Assembly (NCBI GenBank): GCA_020746105.1
Contig: CM036626.1
Span: forward strand, 14,030,001 to 14,094,000
Direction: 5' to 3'
DNA from: Trogon surrucura
Taxonomy: Eukaryota > Chordata > Aves > Trogoniformes > Trogonidae
Length of the DNA stretch: 64,000 nucleotides
Below the pieces are notes generated by a model. The model saw only the letters and a list, made by a program, of their open reading frames with translations, was not told the DNA's origin and ran no database searches. Positions 1 to 9,900 of the stretch are shown piece by piece. How positions within the stretch are numbered: the stretch's first letter is position 1; every line of letters begins with the position of its first letter. A program made the position numbers and the translations under genes.

Positions 1-126
1 CCCCGCGGCCCTCGCCGGGCAAAGCCCGCAAGCCCCGCCTGGCTCCGCCACATCGGGCGAAGCCCCCCTCGCTCGCACTGGACAGCCCCACGGCGAAGCC
101 ACGGAGGTACCAGGCCGCCTCTCACC
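1..126 (-). other. Possible divergent non-coding first exon (RBM6-like position)
   Basis: The minus strand reads a GC-rich segment ending in CGGAG followed by GTGAG, a good 5' splice donor with the exon end at 126. In human, RBM6 lies head-to-head with MON1A, so a minus-strand 5' UTR exon of RBM6 is expected here. No coding sequence of RBM6 is visible. The gene identity is inferred only from synteny and the donor; the segment could be plain CpG-island DNA. Confidence 0.35.
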
Positions 127-420
127 TCCGCCTCCTCTTTTCCGCCGCCGCCGCCGTCGCCGCTCCCGCCGCGCCAGGCCCAGCGCTACCGCGGCGAGAA
201 ACCGGAACTTCCGCTCCGCCACGCTGCACTCTGGGAAACGGAGTCCCGCCCGCACTACCGCTCCCGCCATACCCCACGCCTGCAGAGGCCGCACGGGGGA
301 CAAACTCCATTTCCCAGCGTTCTCAGCGCGGCAGCGGGCCCTGCCGGGAGTTGTAGTCGCGGAGGGCCGGGACGGCAGTGGCGCGTAAGGGGTGCTGCCT
401 ACAATTCCCATGGTTCCACG
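127..420. promoter_or_regulatory. Divergent CpG-island promoter of MON1A and its left neighbour, with ZNF143-like sites
   Basis: GC-rich, CpG-dense DNA with no TATA box. A GCGACTACAACTCCC-type motif lies on the minus strand at 341-360 and a CCTACAATTCCCATGG motif on the plus strand at 398-413. Both fit the ZNF143/THAP11 (Staf) consensus ACTACAAYTCCC. A related ACTCCATTTCCCAGC string lies at 304-318 and an ETS-like CCGGAA near 200. Such sites are known from housekeeping bidirectional promoters, which suits MON1A. Start sites are inferred, not seen. Confidence 0.6.
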
Positions 421-1644
421 GGGCCGGCGCCCGACCTTGGAGCGGCGGGGCCGACAGCGGAGGGGGGGGCGGTTCCCGGCGGGGCGGGGTGCCGCGATGC
501 CGGGGCTGCCGCGGCAGTCCGGGTCAGGGGTTGGGGCAGGGCGGGAGGCGGCCGTCCGCCGCCGGCGTCGTCCCCCTCGCCCCGACTAGGCCGTGCCGGG
601 GGCAACTGGGCCGCCCCCCCCGGCCGCCGCCGCCCTCGCCCGGGCCTCTGGCGCCGACGGGAGGGAGCCGCGAAGGTCGGTCCCTGCGTGTTGTCCTTCG
701 GGGCTGCGGGGCGGGGGAGGTCGGTCCCGAGCCTGGCGCTGCCCCTCGGTGCTCCCGGTGACCCCCGCCGGGCGGGCAGGGCCGTGAGGAGACCGTGACC
801 CGCGGGGGCTGCGGCGGTGCGGGCAGGAGGGGACGGGCCGGGCGAGGACGGGGCTCAGCTCCGCAGCCCGGCGCCGTGCGGGGCTTTCGGGGCATCGCAG
901 GGTTTTGAGGTCCGGCTCCGCCAGGTGCGGCATTACCCGCCGGGGTTGGGTCTGGGTGCCCCGGAGCGAGGGGGCAGGAGGTGTCCCGAAGCACCGAGCG
1001 AAGAAGAGCCAACCTGGGGGCACAGGGTGAGCCTGCCTGCCTCCTGTTGCTTTTGCGCCTCTTTACGCTGTTTGGGCCGGTTCCCCTCCCCGGGCTGGAG
1101 GCAGGGGCTGTGCCTGCGGGGGCAGACCCGCCAGACAGGGGCTGGAGCGGGCACTCTGCCCGCAGGGGGTTACACCATCTGAGCAGCCGTGGCCTGAGGA
1201 GCAGTGTCATCAGCCTGGTCTCATCTCAGCCGCCTAATCCGGGCCAAGGAGAGCCGTAAAACCTGCCCTTGGCAAACATAAGGCTTCTGAGATTGTCGGT
1301 GTGCGGAACCAGCCCCATCCAGGGCCGTCTCCCTGCCCCCTCACCACCGGGACAAGGCAGAGGGAGGCTGAGCAGCTTTCCCAATGCTTGGGGGAGATTT
1401 GGGCCAAGTCTGGATGAAAGGTGCAGGGACCAGGGGCTTGGAAGGAGCTGAGGCCACAGGAGGGAGGAAATCCTGCTGGATTAGAGCAGCTTTCCTGACG
1501 TCTCACCAGGGCTCAGTGCTGCCTGCTGAGCCGGCACGATTGGGCCAAGGATGCTGGCATGGCATGGCTTGAGAGGGAAGGATTTCGCAGGCGAGGGAGC
1601 AGAGGGGTGACGCTGTGGGTCGCATACAGGTCCTGCCCCAAGGA
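421..1644 (+). other. MON1A 5' leader region (CpG island, then first intron)
   Basis: No coding exon is supported here. The first ~500 bp are CpG-island DNA. A candidate leader donor ACAGG|GTGAGC lies at 1026/1027. A candidate acceptor ending CATACAG at 1629 lies 15 bases before the MON1A start codon, so the leader is probably spliced. Several long open frames in this stretch reflect high GC rather than genes. Confidence 0.45.
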
Positions 1645-4283
1645 ATGGCTGCGGATGTCCACAAGAAGAAAGGCTGGCAAGTGCCCAACGGGTCCCTGGC
1701 ACCGGGAGATGGGCAGCATACGGAGCGCTCCGAGAGCCCCACGCCGGGGCTGGCGCAGGGGACAGAGCCAGGTATGGAGCAGAGCTCACCACGGGGGTAA
1801 GCGAGGCGGGGAAAAATGCAGCTCCTTGTTCTGCCGGCTGGGCCCTCCGCAGACCCACAGGCAGGGGGAGAAAGGCCCACTGGAAACTCCCCACCCTCAG
1901 GACCTGCACCCCAGGGTGCCGCGGGATGGGCAGAGGAAGGAGTGTCCTTCCCTGCAACACCTCGTCCCTTCTTCGCCCTCGTCCGTCCGCTGCCTCAGCG
2001 TAGGGGACAGATGGGCAGATGCTGCACAGCTCATTGTTCCCAGGGGCGGGCCAGGAGGGAGCCATGTTCGTGCACACCCGCTCCTACGAGGACTTGACGA
2101 GTCCTGAGGACGGGGCGGCCGCAGCGCGGAGCCCGGAGGAGAGGCAGGGGGAGCCGGCTGAGCCAACCAGCATGGAGCAGATCAGCAAAGACTTCAGCGA
2201 GCTGAGCACGCAGCTCACAGGCATGGCCCTAGACCTGGAGGAGGAGATGAGGCAGAGCAAGGAGGGGAAGCTGGAGCCATCCCCACAGGCCAGCCGCCGC
2301 GACTCGGTGCTGTCAGCCAAGGAGGAGGAGGACGTGACCATGGACACCTGGCGCATGCACCGGAAGCATGTCTTCGTGCTGAGCGAGGCAGGCAAGCCCG
2401 TGTACTCCCGCTACGGCTCTGAGGAGGCCCTCTCCAGCACCATGGGCGTCATGATGGCCCTGGTGTCCTTCCTGGAGGCTGACAAAAATGCCATCCGGTC
2501 CATCCATGCAGGTACCATCTGGGGCAGGGCGGGGGGGAGTGGAACGGGGGATGTCACAGCCTGCCCAGCCATGCCTCTGCCACTGTGGGCTGCATCAGCA
2601 GTCCCCCAGAGCAGATTGGCTGTTGGCGGGAGAGGCTGCAGCCTGGCCTTGGAGGCCTGAGGAGCCAGGCTTAGAGGTCTGTCCCCGGTTCCACCGGGGA
2701 ACTCCTTCCCAAGCAGATGGCTACAAGGTGGTCTTTGTGCGGAGGAGCCCACTGGTGCTGGTGGCAGTGGCGCGGACCCGGCAGTCGGAGCAGGAGATTG
2801 CCCACGAGCTGCTCTACATCTACTACCAGATCCTGAGCCTGCTCACCTGGACCCAGCTCAACCATATCTTCCAGCAGAAGCAGAACTATGACCTGCGCAG
2901 GCTCCTGGCCGGCTCCGAGCGCATCACTGACAACCTGCTGGACCTCATGGCCCACGACCCCAGCTTCCTTATGGGTGCCGTGCGCTGCCTGCCCCTGGCT
3001 GCCAGTGTCCGGGACGCTGTCAGCACCAGCCTCCAGCAGGCCAAGGCCAAGAGCCTGGTCTTCTCCATTCTCCTGTCAGGGAACCAGCTGGTGTCTCTTG
3101 TGAGGAAGAAGGATCAGTTCCTCCACCCCATTGACCTCCATCTGCTTTTCAACCTCATTAGCTCTTCTTCCTCTTTCCGGGAGGGTGAAGCCTGGACTCC
3201 CATTTGCCTCCCTAAGTTCAACTCCAGCGGTTTCTTCCATGCCCACATCTCCTACCTGGAGCAGGAGATGGACCTGTGCCTCCTGCTGGTCTCCACCGAC
3301 CGCGAGGACTTCTTCACCGTCTCCGACTGTAAGCGGCGCTTTCAGGAGCGCCTGCGGCGGCGGGGGGTGCACCACGCTCTGCAGGAGGCCCTGCGCACCC
3401 CCTTCTACAGTGTCGCCCAGGTGGGCATCCCTGACCTCCGGCACTTCATCTACAAGTCCAAGAGCTCTGGGCTTTTCACCAGGTGAGGCCCCCGGGGAAC
3501 CATTGGGCCAAGGCTGTGGCATGGGGCATGGGGCAAGCCTTCTCCATGAGCCCCCTTCTCCCAGGGGCTAACGCCGTGCTGTGTTCCTGCAGCCCCGAGA
3601 TTGAGGCACCCTATGTGCAGGAGGAGGAAAAGGAGAGGCTCTTGGGGCTCTACCAGTACCTCCACAGCCGGGCTCACAACTCTTCGCGTCCCCTGAAGAA
3701 CATCTACTTCACAGGACCCCGTGAGAACCTCCTGGCTTGGGTAAGGGCCGTCTGCAGGGTTTTGGGTGAGCCTGTCTTGCGTGGCAGAGTAAGGGGGGTG
3801 GTGACGCAACACAACACTGGCTCCATGGTCCCCAGGGTGGACCCCAGCCCGTGGCGTGCTCCTTTTGGGGTCAGTGTGCTCCCTGGGCACCCCTGAGCCA
3901 GGGAGGGATGGGCGCGGGTAGCAGCAGGAGGCTGATGAGCTCCCACATCAAGGGATTGCTCTGTCGTGAACTCCCTGCTTCTGAGCAAACCAGATGCTGC
4001 CCATCTAGGGTACCCCGCTGCCACCTTGCACCCCTGCACTGGATCCCCTGTGCCAATTCCTGGTGTTCCGTGGGGAAAAGATGCAGCACCAGCCCCAAGT
4101 GGGGCACAGAGTGTTTCCAGCCTGTCCCATTTTTTCACCCAGGTGACCAGCGCCTTTGAGCTCTACGTATGCTACAGTCCCCTGGGGACCAAGGCCGGCG
4201 CCATCAGTGCTGTCAACAAGCTCATGAAGTGGATTCGCAAGGAGGAAGACCGACTCTTCATCCTCACGCCCCAGACGTACTGA
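1645..4283 (+). CDS. MON1A: MON1 homolog A, subunit of the Mon1-Ccz1 Rab7 exchange factor
   Basis: Five coding exons join in phase: 1645-1771, 2044-2511, 2717-3482, 3593-3740, 4143-4283, giving 549 residues, close to the human protein. MON1A with CCZ1 activates Rab7 on late endosomes and autophagosomes and drives the Rab5-to-Rab7 switch. The first ~145 residues are low-complexity and acidic; a first longin-type domain starts near residue 150 ([20 protein letters not shown]). The rest is highly conserved, including [19 protein letters not shown] and the C-terminal [17 protein letters not shown]. The start is fixed by human-like [17 protein letters not shown] in exon 1 and [10 protein letters not shown] across the exon 1-2 junction; a start at 2065 would lose these. 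All introns are GT-AG. Whether the leader is one or two exons is unknown. Identity is essentially certain. Confidence 0.96.
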
Positions 4284-5490
4284 TGGGCATTGACCATGGT
4301 GCCAGCCGGGAGAGCCTCCGCTGTGCCAGGGAGCCCAGGGAAGCCTGGGCCTGTGTGTCCAGGGGAGAGGACATGATGGGGTCCTGGAGCACGGGGAAAC
4401 CCACTCATGGGACTGTCCAACCTGAATGTTCAGAGATGGGGTGCACAGCTGCCAGGGGAAGGGCTGAGCAGGACTTTAATCTGCAGGCCACATGCCCAGC
4501 TGCGGGGCTGCCCTTCCTCTGCAGCCCCTGACTCCATCCCTTGTCTAGGGGTTCCTGGACTGGGGCTACTGATATCCCAGGTTGCTGGAGGGGAGCTGAG
4601 CCCCTAGGCCTGGCTGCCTGTGCCCAGCACCCTCCTTTCTCTGCCATCCCATGGCTGTGCCAAGGGTGGGGGTCCCCGAGGGCAATGTGACACAACTCAG
4701 GGGACTCCTATGCTGCTGTGCCCGCAGATGGCGGGTGACACCACCCAGATGGGGAACAGGGCTTGCATGAGGGGATGCACTGCTCCTCTCCCAGCCTTGG
4801 AGTAGCTGACCCCCCAAGTGCTCTGCCCCAGCAGGTTTGCCCCTTTGGCATCTGTGTGAGCCCAGACTCTTCCTGCTGTGGCCATCAGAATTATGTCCCT
4901 GGGGGTGCTGGCAGGCAGGATGGTGGGTCAGCCTGCCTCATCTGGGACAGCAGGGTACTGCCCACTGCCCCACAGGGACACAGGGCAGCCCCAGAGAGAC
5001 TCGGGATGCCCATCGTGGTGTTTGTGGGCTGGTGACACTGGCTCCTGGGCAGTGGGCCTTAAGGAGGTGGCTGAAACACAGCCCTGCTGGCTTGGAGCTC
5101 TGGTGCCCCTCCAGCCCAAGGAAGGTCTTCCTTTAGGCACAGGGGCACCTGCCCCCCAAGCCCAGCCCCTTGAGCCAGCTGCTGAGCTTGCTGCACGGGG
5201 GTCACCTCCTCCCCAGTGTCTCCCGGCACTGGTGTGGGCCTGAGCGCCCATGAGCACTGTGGCACACCGGGCAAGGCCTGACCCCACGTTTGGGGCTGTG
5301 GGCTGAGTGCTGGGATGGGTGTTCAAGGAGGAGCAGAGACCCCGGTGGGCACCCAGCCACCGAAAGGAGCTGGGAAGGACCCGGCAGGGCTAGCACAGGG
5401 ACTCTGCTCCCATATTCATGCTCCTGCCAGAGTGTAATCGCTTGTCTTTGCTCATAAACATTATCTGGACCCTAAGTTAAGTGTCGTTGC
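4284..5490 (+). terminator. MON1A 3' UTR with a variant polyadenylation signal
   Basis: No frame here looks coding. There is no AATAAA, but a CATAAA variant hexamer lies at 5453-5458, followed by a GT-rich stretch (TTAAGTGTCGTTGC) ending near 5495. That makes a 3' UTR of about 1.2 kb the simplest reading. The MST1R promoter begins within a few hundred bases. Confidence 0.5.
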
Positions 5491-6910
5491 ATTATTGGTA
5501 TCCAGTTGGAGGGGGGGCAAATGGCCAAGCTGGGCGGGAAGTTTGGCCCAAATTTGGGTACGGTGCAATCCAGTCCCGGGGACACGCAGTCGGCCAGGAA
5601 AGCTGCCAGGGAGTGGTGTGAGGCAGCTGGGACTGCGCCGACTGGAGAGTGGGAGCGGCAAAAACCCCGGGACGAGCTGGCCGGGACCAGCTCATGTCGA
5701 AACCGAGCGGGAGCCACACAGCTGGAGGAAGGAGCTGTTGGGTAAGGCGGAACTGATGGGGCCATGCACAACGCAGGGCGGGAGCCTGGGAGCGCTGAGG
5801 CTGGCCAGGTGAGTAGGGGAGCCCGCGTTCGGTATGTTCAGCCCTTCCTTGGGAGCAAAGTCCCCCCAGCAGCTAATCTGGAAGTGAGTTGCGAGCGCGG
5901 TGCCAGTGCGGGCGGCTCCGGGGAAGCAGCAGTTCTGCGGGGCCGGGGACTGCGCAGAGGGGCCGAACGGGGCCGGCATGCCCGGACCCCTCCCACACCC
6001 CGGGCTGCTGGCAGCTACCTCCCAGCCACGGCGACCCTCCGACGGCCGCCCGGGGTCGGCGCTGGGTTGCGGCGGGCACCGCGCCAGCCCCACTCCCCGG
6101 GTCCTGAACCCCCGGGGCACCGCTCCCACCCGAGCTTGTCCCCGCCGGGGTGCCCAGCGCCCTTCTGGCACCGTGTGCTCCCCCCGGGACTCCTTGTTCC
6201 CCCGAGCACCCCTCTCCCCCCGGGCTGTGAGTGCCGGTGCCGGCCGTGCGGAGCCTCGGCACAGCCCGAGGGCAGGGCTCACCTGCTCCGCCTCGGCCCC
6301 GCTCCGCCCCGGCCCGACAGCGCCCAGGTGAGCTCCCGGCACGGCTCGGCTCCGGGAAAGGGCGGGCGGGGACGGCCGGAACCGACGGGGACCGCGGTTG
6401 GGGAGCGCTCCCGGTCCCGGTGAGCTGGGGCGGAGCGGAGACGGGGCGAGACAACGACGGGCTCCCCGGCGGACTGAGAGGGGACTTGTTCCGGTGCCGC
6501 GGGGATCCCCTGTCCTCATGGCTGTCCCCGTGGGGCTGGCAGGGGGCCCCAGCCCGGCTCCAGGGAGCCTTGTCCCCCAGGGTGCCAGTTCCAGTCCCCA
6601 AGAGGGAGGCCCGTCAGGGCACGGGTGTCTCTGGGGGGACAGGCGAGGGTCTGGGAGGTGGCAGCAGGCAGGGTTTGTCCCCCCTGCTGCAGGCGGCTCG
6701 GCTTCACCTCTTGCTTGTGGTATTTGGGACGAGGTCTGGTGTGGCCAATCCTCCCCCAGCAGCATCCGTCATCATAGGCCCTGGGGGCCTATGGGGGACC
6801 ACTGCCACCCCTTGTTCCCCCCCCCCCCCCCCCCCCCGAGCTGCAGCAGTGCCCCCTGGTTCTTCTCCTGGCCACAGCAGGTAAAAAACCTTTCTCCTTT
6901 ATTTTGGCAG
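5491..6910 (+). promoter_or_regulatory. MST1R CpG-island promoter and non-coding leader
   Basis: A CpG-dense block runs from about 5880 to 6480. Two very good leader donors are present: CCAG|GTGAGT with exon end 5808 and CCAG|GTGAGC with exon end 6327. A strong acceptor (TTTATTTTGGCAG) ends at 6910, so the leader is likely spliced to the exon carrying the start codon, possibly from alternative first exons. The large open frames on both strands are unsupported by any known protein. Confidence 0.5.
6773..6837. repeat. Perfect hairpin followed by a 21-base C run
   Basis: CATAGGCCC at 6773-6781 and its exact inverse GGGCCTATG at 6785-6793 are separated by three bases. An uninterrupted run of 21 C follows at 6817-6837. 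It lies about 75 bases before the MST1R coding-exon acceptor, in the leader intron. The C run will vary in length between individuals and could be a sequencing artefact in part. Confidence 0.8.
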
Positions 6911-6912
6911 AT

Positions 6913-6972
6913 ATGATGGTGACCTGTTCTCCGTGCATCCCGACCCTGCTGGGTGCTGAGCACCATCAATAA
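6913..6972 (+). other. Upstream open reading frame in the MST1R leader
   Basis: Just after the predicted acceptor, two adjacent in-phase ATGs (6913 and 6916) open a 19-codon frame ending in TAA at 6970-6972. That is 25 bases before the preferred MST1R start. An in-frame MST1R ATG at 6953 lies inside this uORF in another phase. The uORF could reduce translation from 6953 and leave re-initiation at 6998. Confidence 0.45.
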
Positions 6973-6997
6973 CCCTGCACTGGCAGCACTGCACAGC

Positions 6998-9900
6998 ATG
7001 AGGCCATCGTGCCATGTGTGCCTCTTGCTGGCGCTTGTCCTGACCCTGCTGGGCACCGGTGCCTGGAAGTGCCCCCGCATCCCTTTCAGCTCCACAAGAA
7101 ACTTCTCCGTCCCCTACACTCTGCCAAGCCTCGATGCTGGCAACCCCGTGCAGAACGTCGCCATCTTCACCGATTCCACCGGCCCGGCCGCCGTCTTCGT
7201 GGCTATCCGCAACCGCATCCTACTAGCCAGCCCTGAGCTGCGCCTCCTGTCTGTCCTCATCACTGGCCCAGTTGGCAGCACCGAGTGTGAGATCTGCCGC
7301 CTGTGCCCGGCCACCACAGACGGCCCCGAGGACATGGACAATATCCTGCTGCTGCTGGACCCGCTGGAGCCATGGCTGTACAGCTGTGGCACGGCACAGC
7401 ACGGGCTGTGCTACCAGCACCAGCTGGAGGTGCAGGATGGTGAGGTGTCCATTGTGACTACACGCTGCCTGTATTCGGCCACAGGCAACAGCCCTGCGTC
7501 CTGCCCTGACTGTGTGGCCAGCCCCCTGGGGACCAGTGCCACTGTGGTGGCCACCTCTTATGCCTCTTTCTTCTACCTCGGCTCCACCATCAACAGCAGC
7601 GTGGCAGCGTGGTACAGCCCACAGTCAGTTTCCATCCGCAGGCTAAAGGGTACCTTGGATGGCTTTTCAGATGACTTCCAGTGGCTGACGGTGCTGCCGC
7701 AGTACCAGGACAACTACACCATCCACTATGTGCACTCCTTTGCTGATGGGGACCACGTCTACTTCCTGACAGTGCAGCCGGAGCAGCCAGGCTCAACATC
7801 GTACCACACACGCCTGGCCCGGCTTAGCACTCACGAGCGCGACCTCCGCCATTACCGTGAGCTCGTCCTCGACTGCCGCTTCGAGTCCAAGCGACGGCGG
7901 CGACGGCGCAGCAGCAGCGAGGAGGATGCTGAGCGAGATGTTGCCTACAATGTACTGCAGGCAGCCCATGCTGCCCGCCCTGGCGCCCGCCTGGCCCGCG
8001 ATCTCGGCATCAACGACACCGACATGGTGCTCTTCGGTGCCTTCGCTGAAAGCCAGATGGAGAGCCGGGTGCCACAGGCGGACTCAGCCGTCTGCGCCTT
8101 CCCCCTCCGCCTCCTCAACCAGGCCATGGAGGAGGGCATGGAGAAGTGCTGTGGCACTGGGCACCAACCGCTGCTGCGGGGGCTCAGCTTCTTCCAGCCG
8201 ATGGAGTACTGCCCACACAACGTGAGTCCTCCGTTCCGGGGAGCCCGGGGGTTGACTGGGATGCAGGGAGGATCCGGGTGCATCCAGGATGCTGGGAAGT
8301 ACTGGTAAAGCAAGGCGGACCAGGGGTGGGTTGAGCATGGGGAGAGGGGTGTTGCCTGGGTGTGAGTCAGCCCCATGTTTCACCAGCCCCGGCCACACCA
8401 ATGAGGTGGTTGCGCTCCTCACTCCGGGTACCCAACTCTCGCTCAAGCCAGGTGCCACAGACACATGCCAGCACACGGGTGCCCCGCCACTTGCCGTGCA
8501 TTGAGCCAGAAGTCCTCAGTGTGGCTGCCCTGGGGAGCACCAGTTCCGGCCGCTGCAGTGGCTGTCCCTGGCGCTGGGCTGTTGGTGGTCACCTTCTCCA
8601 GCTTGTTCATGAGTGTGGGAGAAGGCACATGGCCTTGGTGCTCCCCGGAACGGGGTGTATGGGGTGCCCGTCCGCTCCTGCCTTGCCCCCCCCCGGCTCC
8701 AGGGCCACCGCCTTCTCTGGGCAAATAAACCACAGGCGGAAGCACGATTAGTCACCGGGGTTTCTCATCTGGCACAGCCGCGGGGCTGGAACACCATGTC
8801 CCGGGGACAAGCCCCGGCATGGCCGGGACAGGGACAGGCGGGTACCTCAGCAGGGCCTCTTCTCCAAGCAGGGTCCCAGCAAGTACCCGTGGCATGAGTT
8901 TTGGGGTTTTCAGCGAGGCACAGGGCAAGGTGCAGCCAAATCCTCTCCTCTTCCCACGCACGGAGCAGACAGCTCACTGCTGTTGACTCACACCTCTGGA
9001 ACGGGGAGCAGGGAGGGGAGCCCTGGCCCCCAGCATCAGTGGGGGGCTAGTTGGGACTCACTGGCTCATGGTATCCTCCATCAAGCCCAGCCCTCCACTG
9101 AGCTCCAGGGGCTGGGAAGGGCTGGCTTTGAGATGCCAGCCCCAGTAACCACATCCAGATGGGGTGGGAGGGGAGGGCAGGATCTGACACCACACAGGGG
9201 CTGCTGGAGGGGCCACGGATGTGTTTTTTTCCCAAAACATTTTTGCAGCCTGCATGGGAGCTTGGGCAATCAGGTGCTTCCCAAAATATCTCATGGCTGG
9301 AGCTGGTACCCACCCACAAGCATTATCTAGGCGTTCCTGCTCTGGCAGGGGGATTGGACTTGATGATCTTTCAAGGTCCCTTCCAATCCCTAACATTCTG
9401 TAATTCTGTGACAAGGGCATGGGGGGTTGAGGTACCAGGGCCAGCTTCAAGGTGCCCACCAAGCTCTTGGCCACAGGTGAACCTCTCAGCACCAGTGACA
9501 AACACCAGCTGCTGGGACCAGCCGACCCTCGTGCCTGCCGCCTCCCATAAGGTGGACTTGTTCAACAGGCAGCTGGCCGGCGTCCTCCTCACCTCCATCT
9601 TTGTCACCGCCCTGGGAGACGTCACCGTGGCCCACCTGGGCACGGCGGAGGGACGTGTCTTCCAGGTGGGATGGGGCAGGGGCAGGTGGGTTGAGGTGCT
9701 CCTGGCATCACTTGGGGTTCACTTGGCCTCCTGCTCCACCCCACTGCAGATGGTGCTCCAGCGCTCCAGCTCCTACCTCCTCACCTTGGCCAACTTCTCC
9801 TTGGGGGAGCCAGGGCCAGTGCGGGGGGCCATGGGGCTGCAGGACCGCTCGCTGTTCTTCACCGCTGGCACCAAGGCAAGTTGGGGGAGCTGAAGGGATG

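Noticed and set aside
5692..6765. 357-codon minus-strand open frame upstream of MST1R
   Set aside because: GC-driven frame within the MST1R promoter, with no known domain and no start or splice context.
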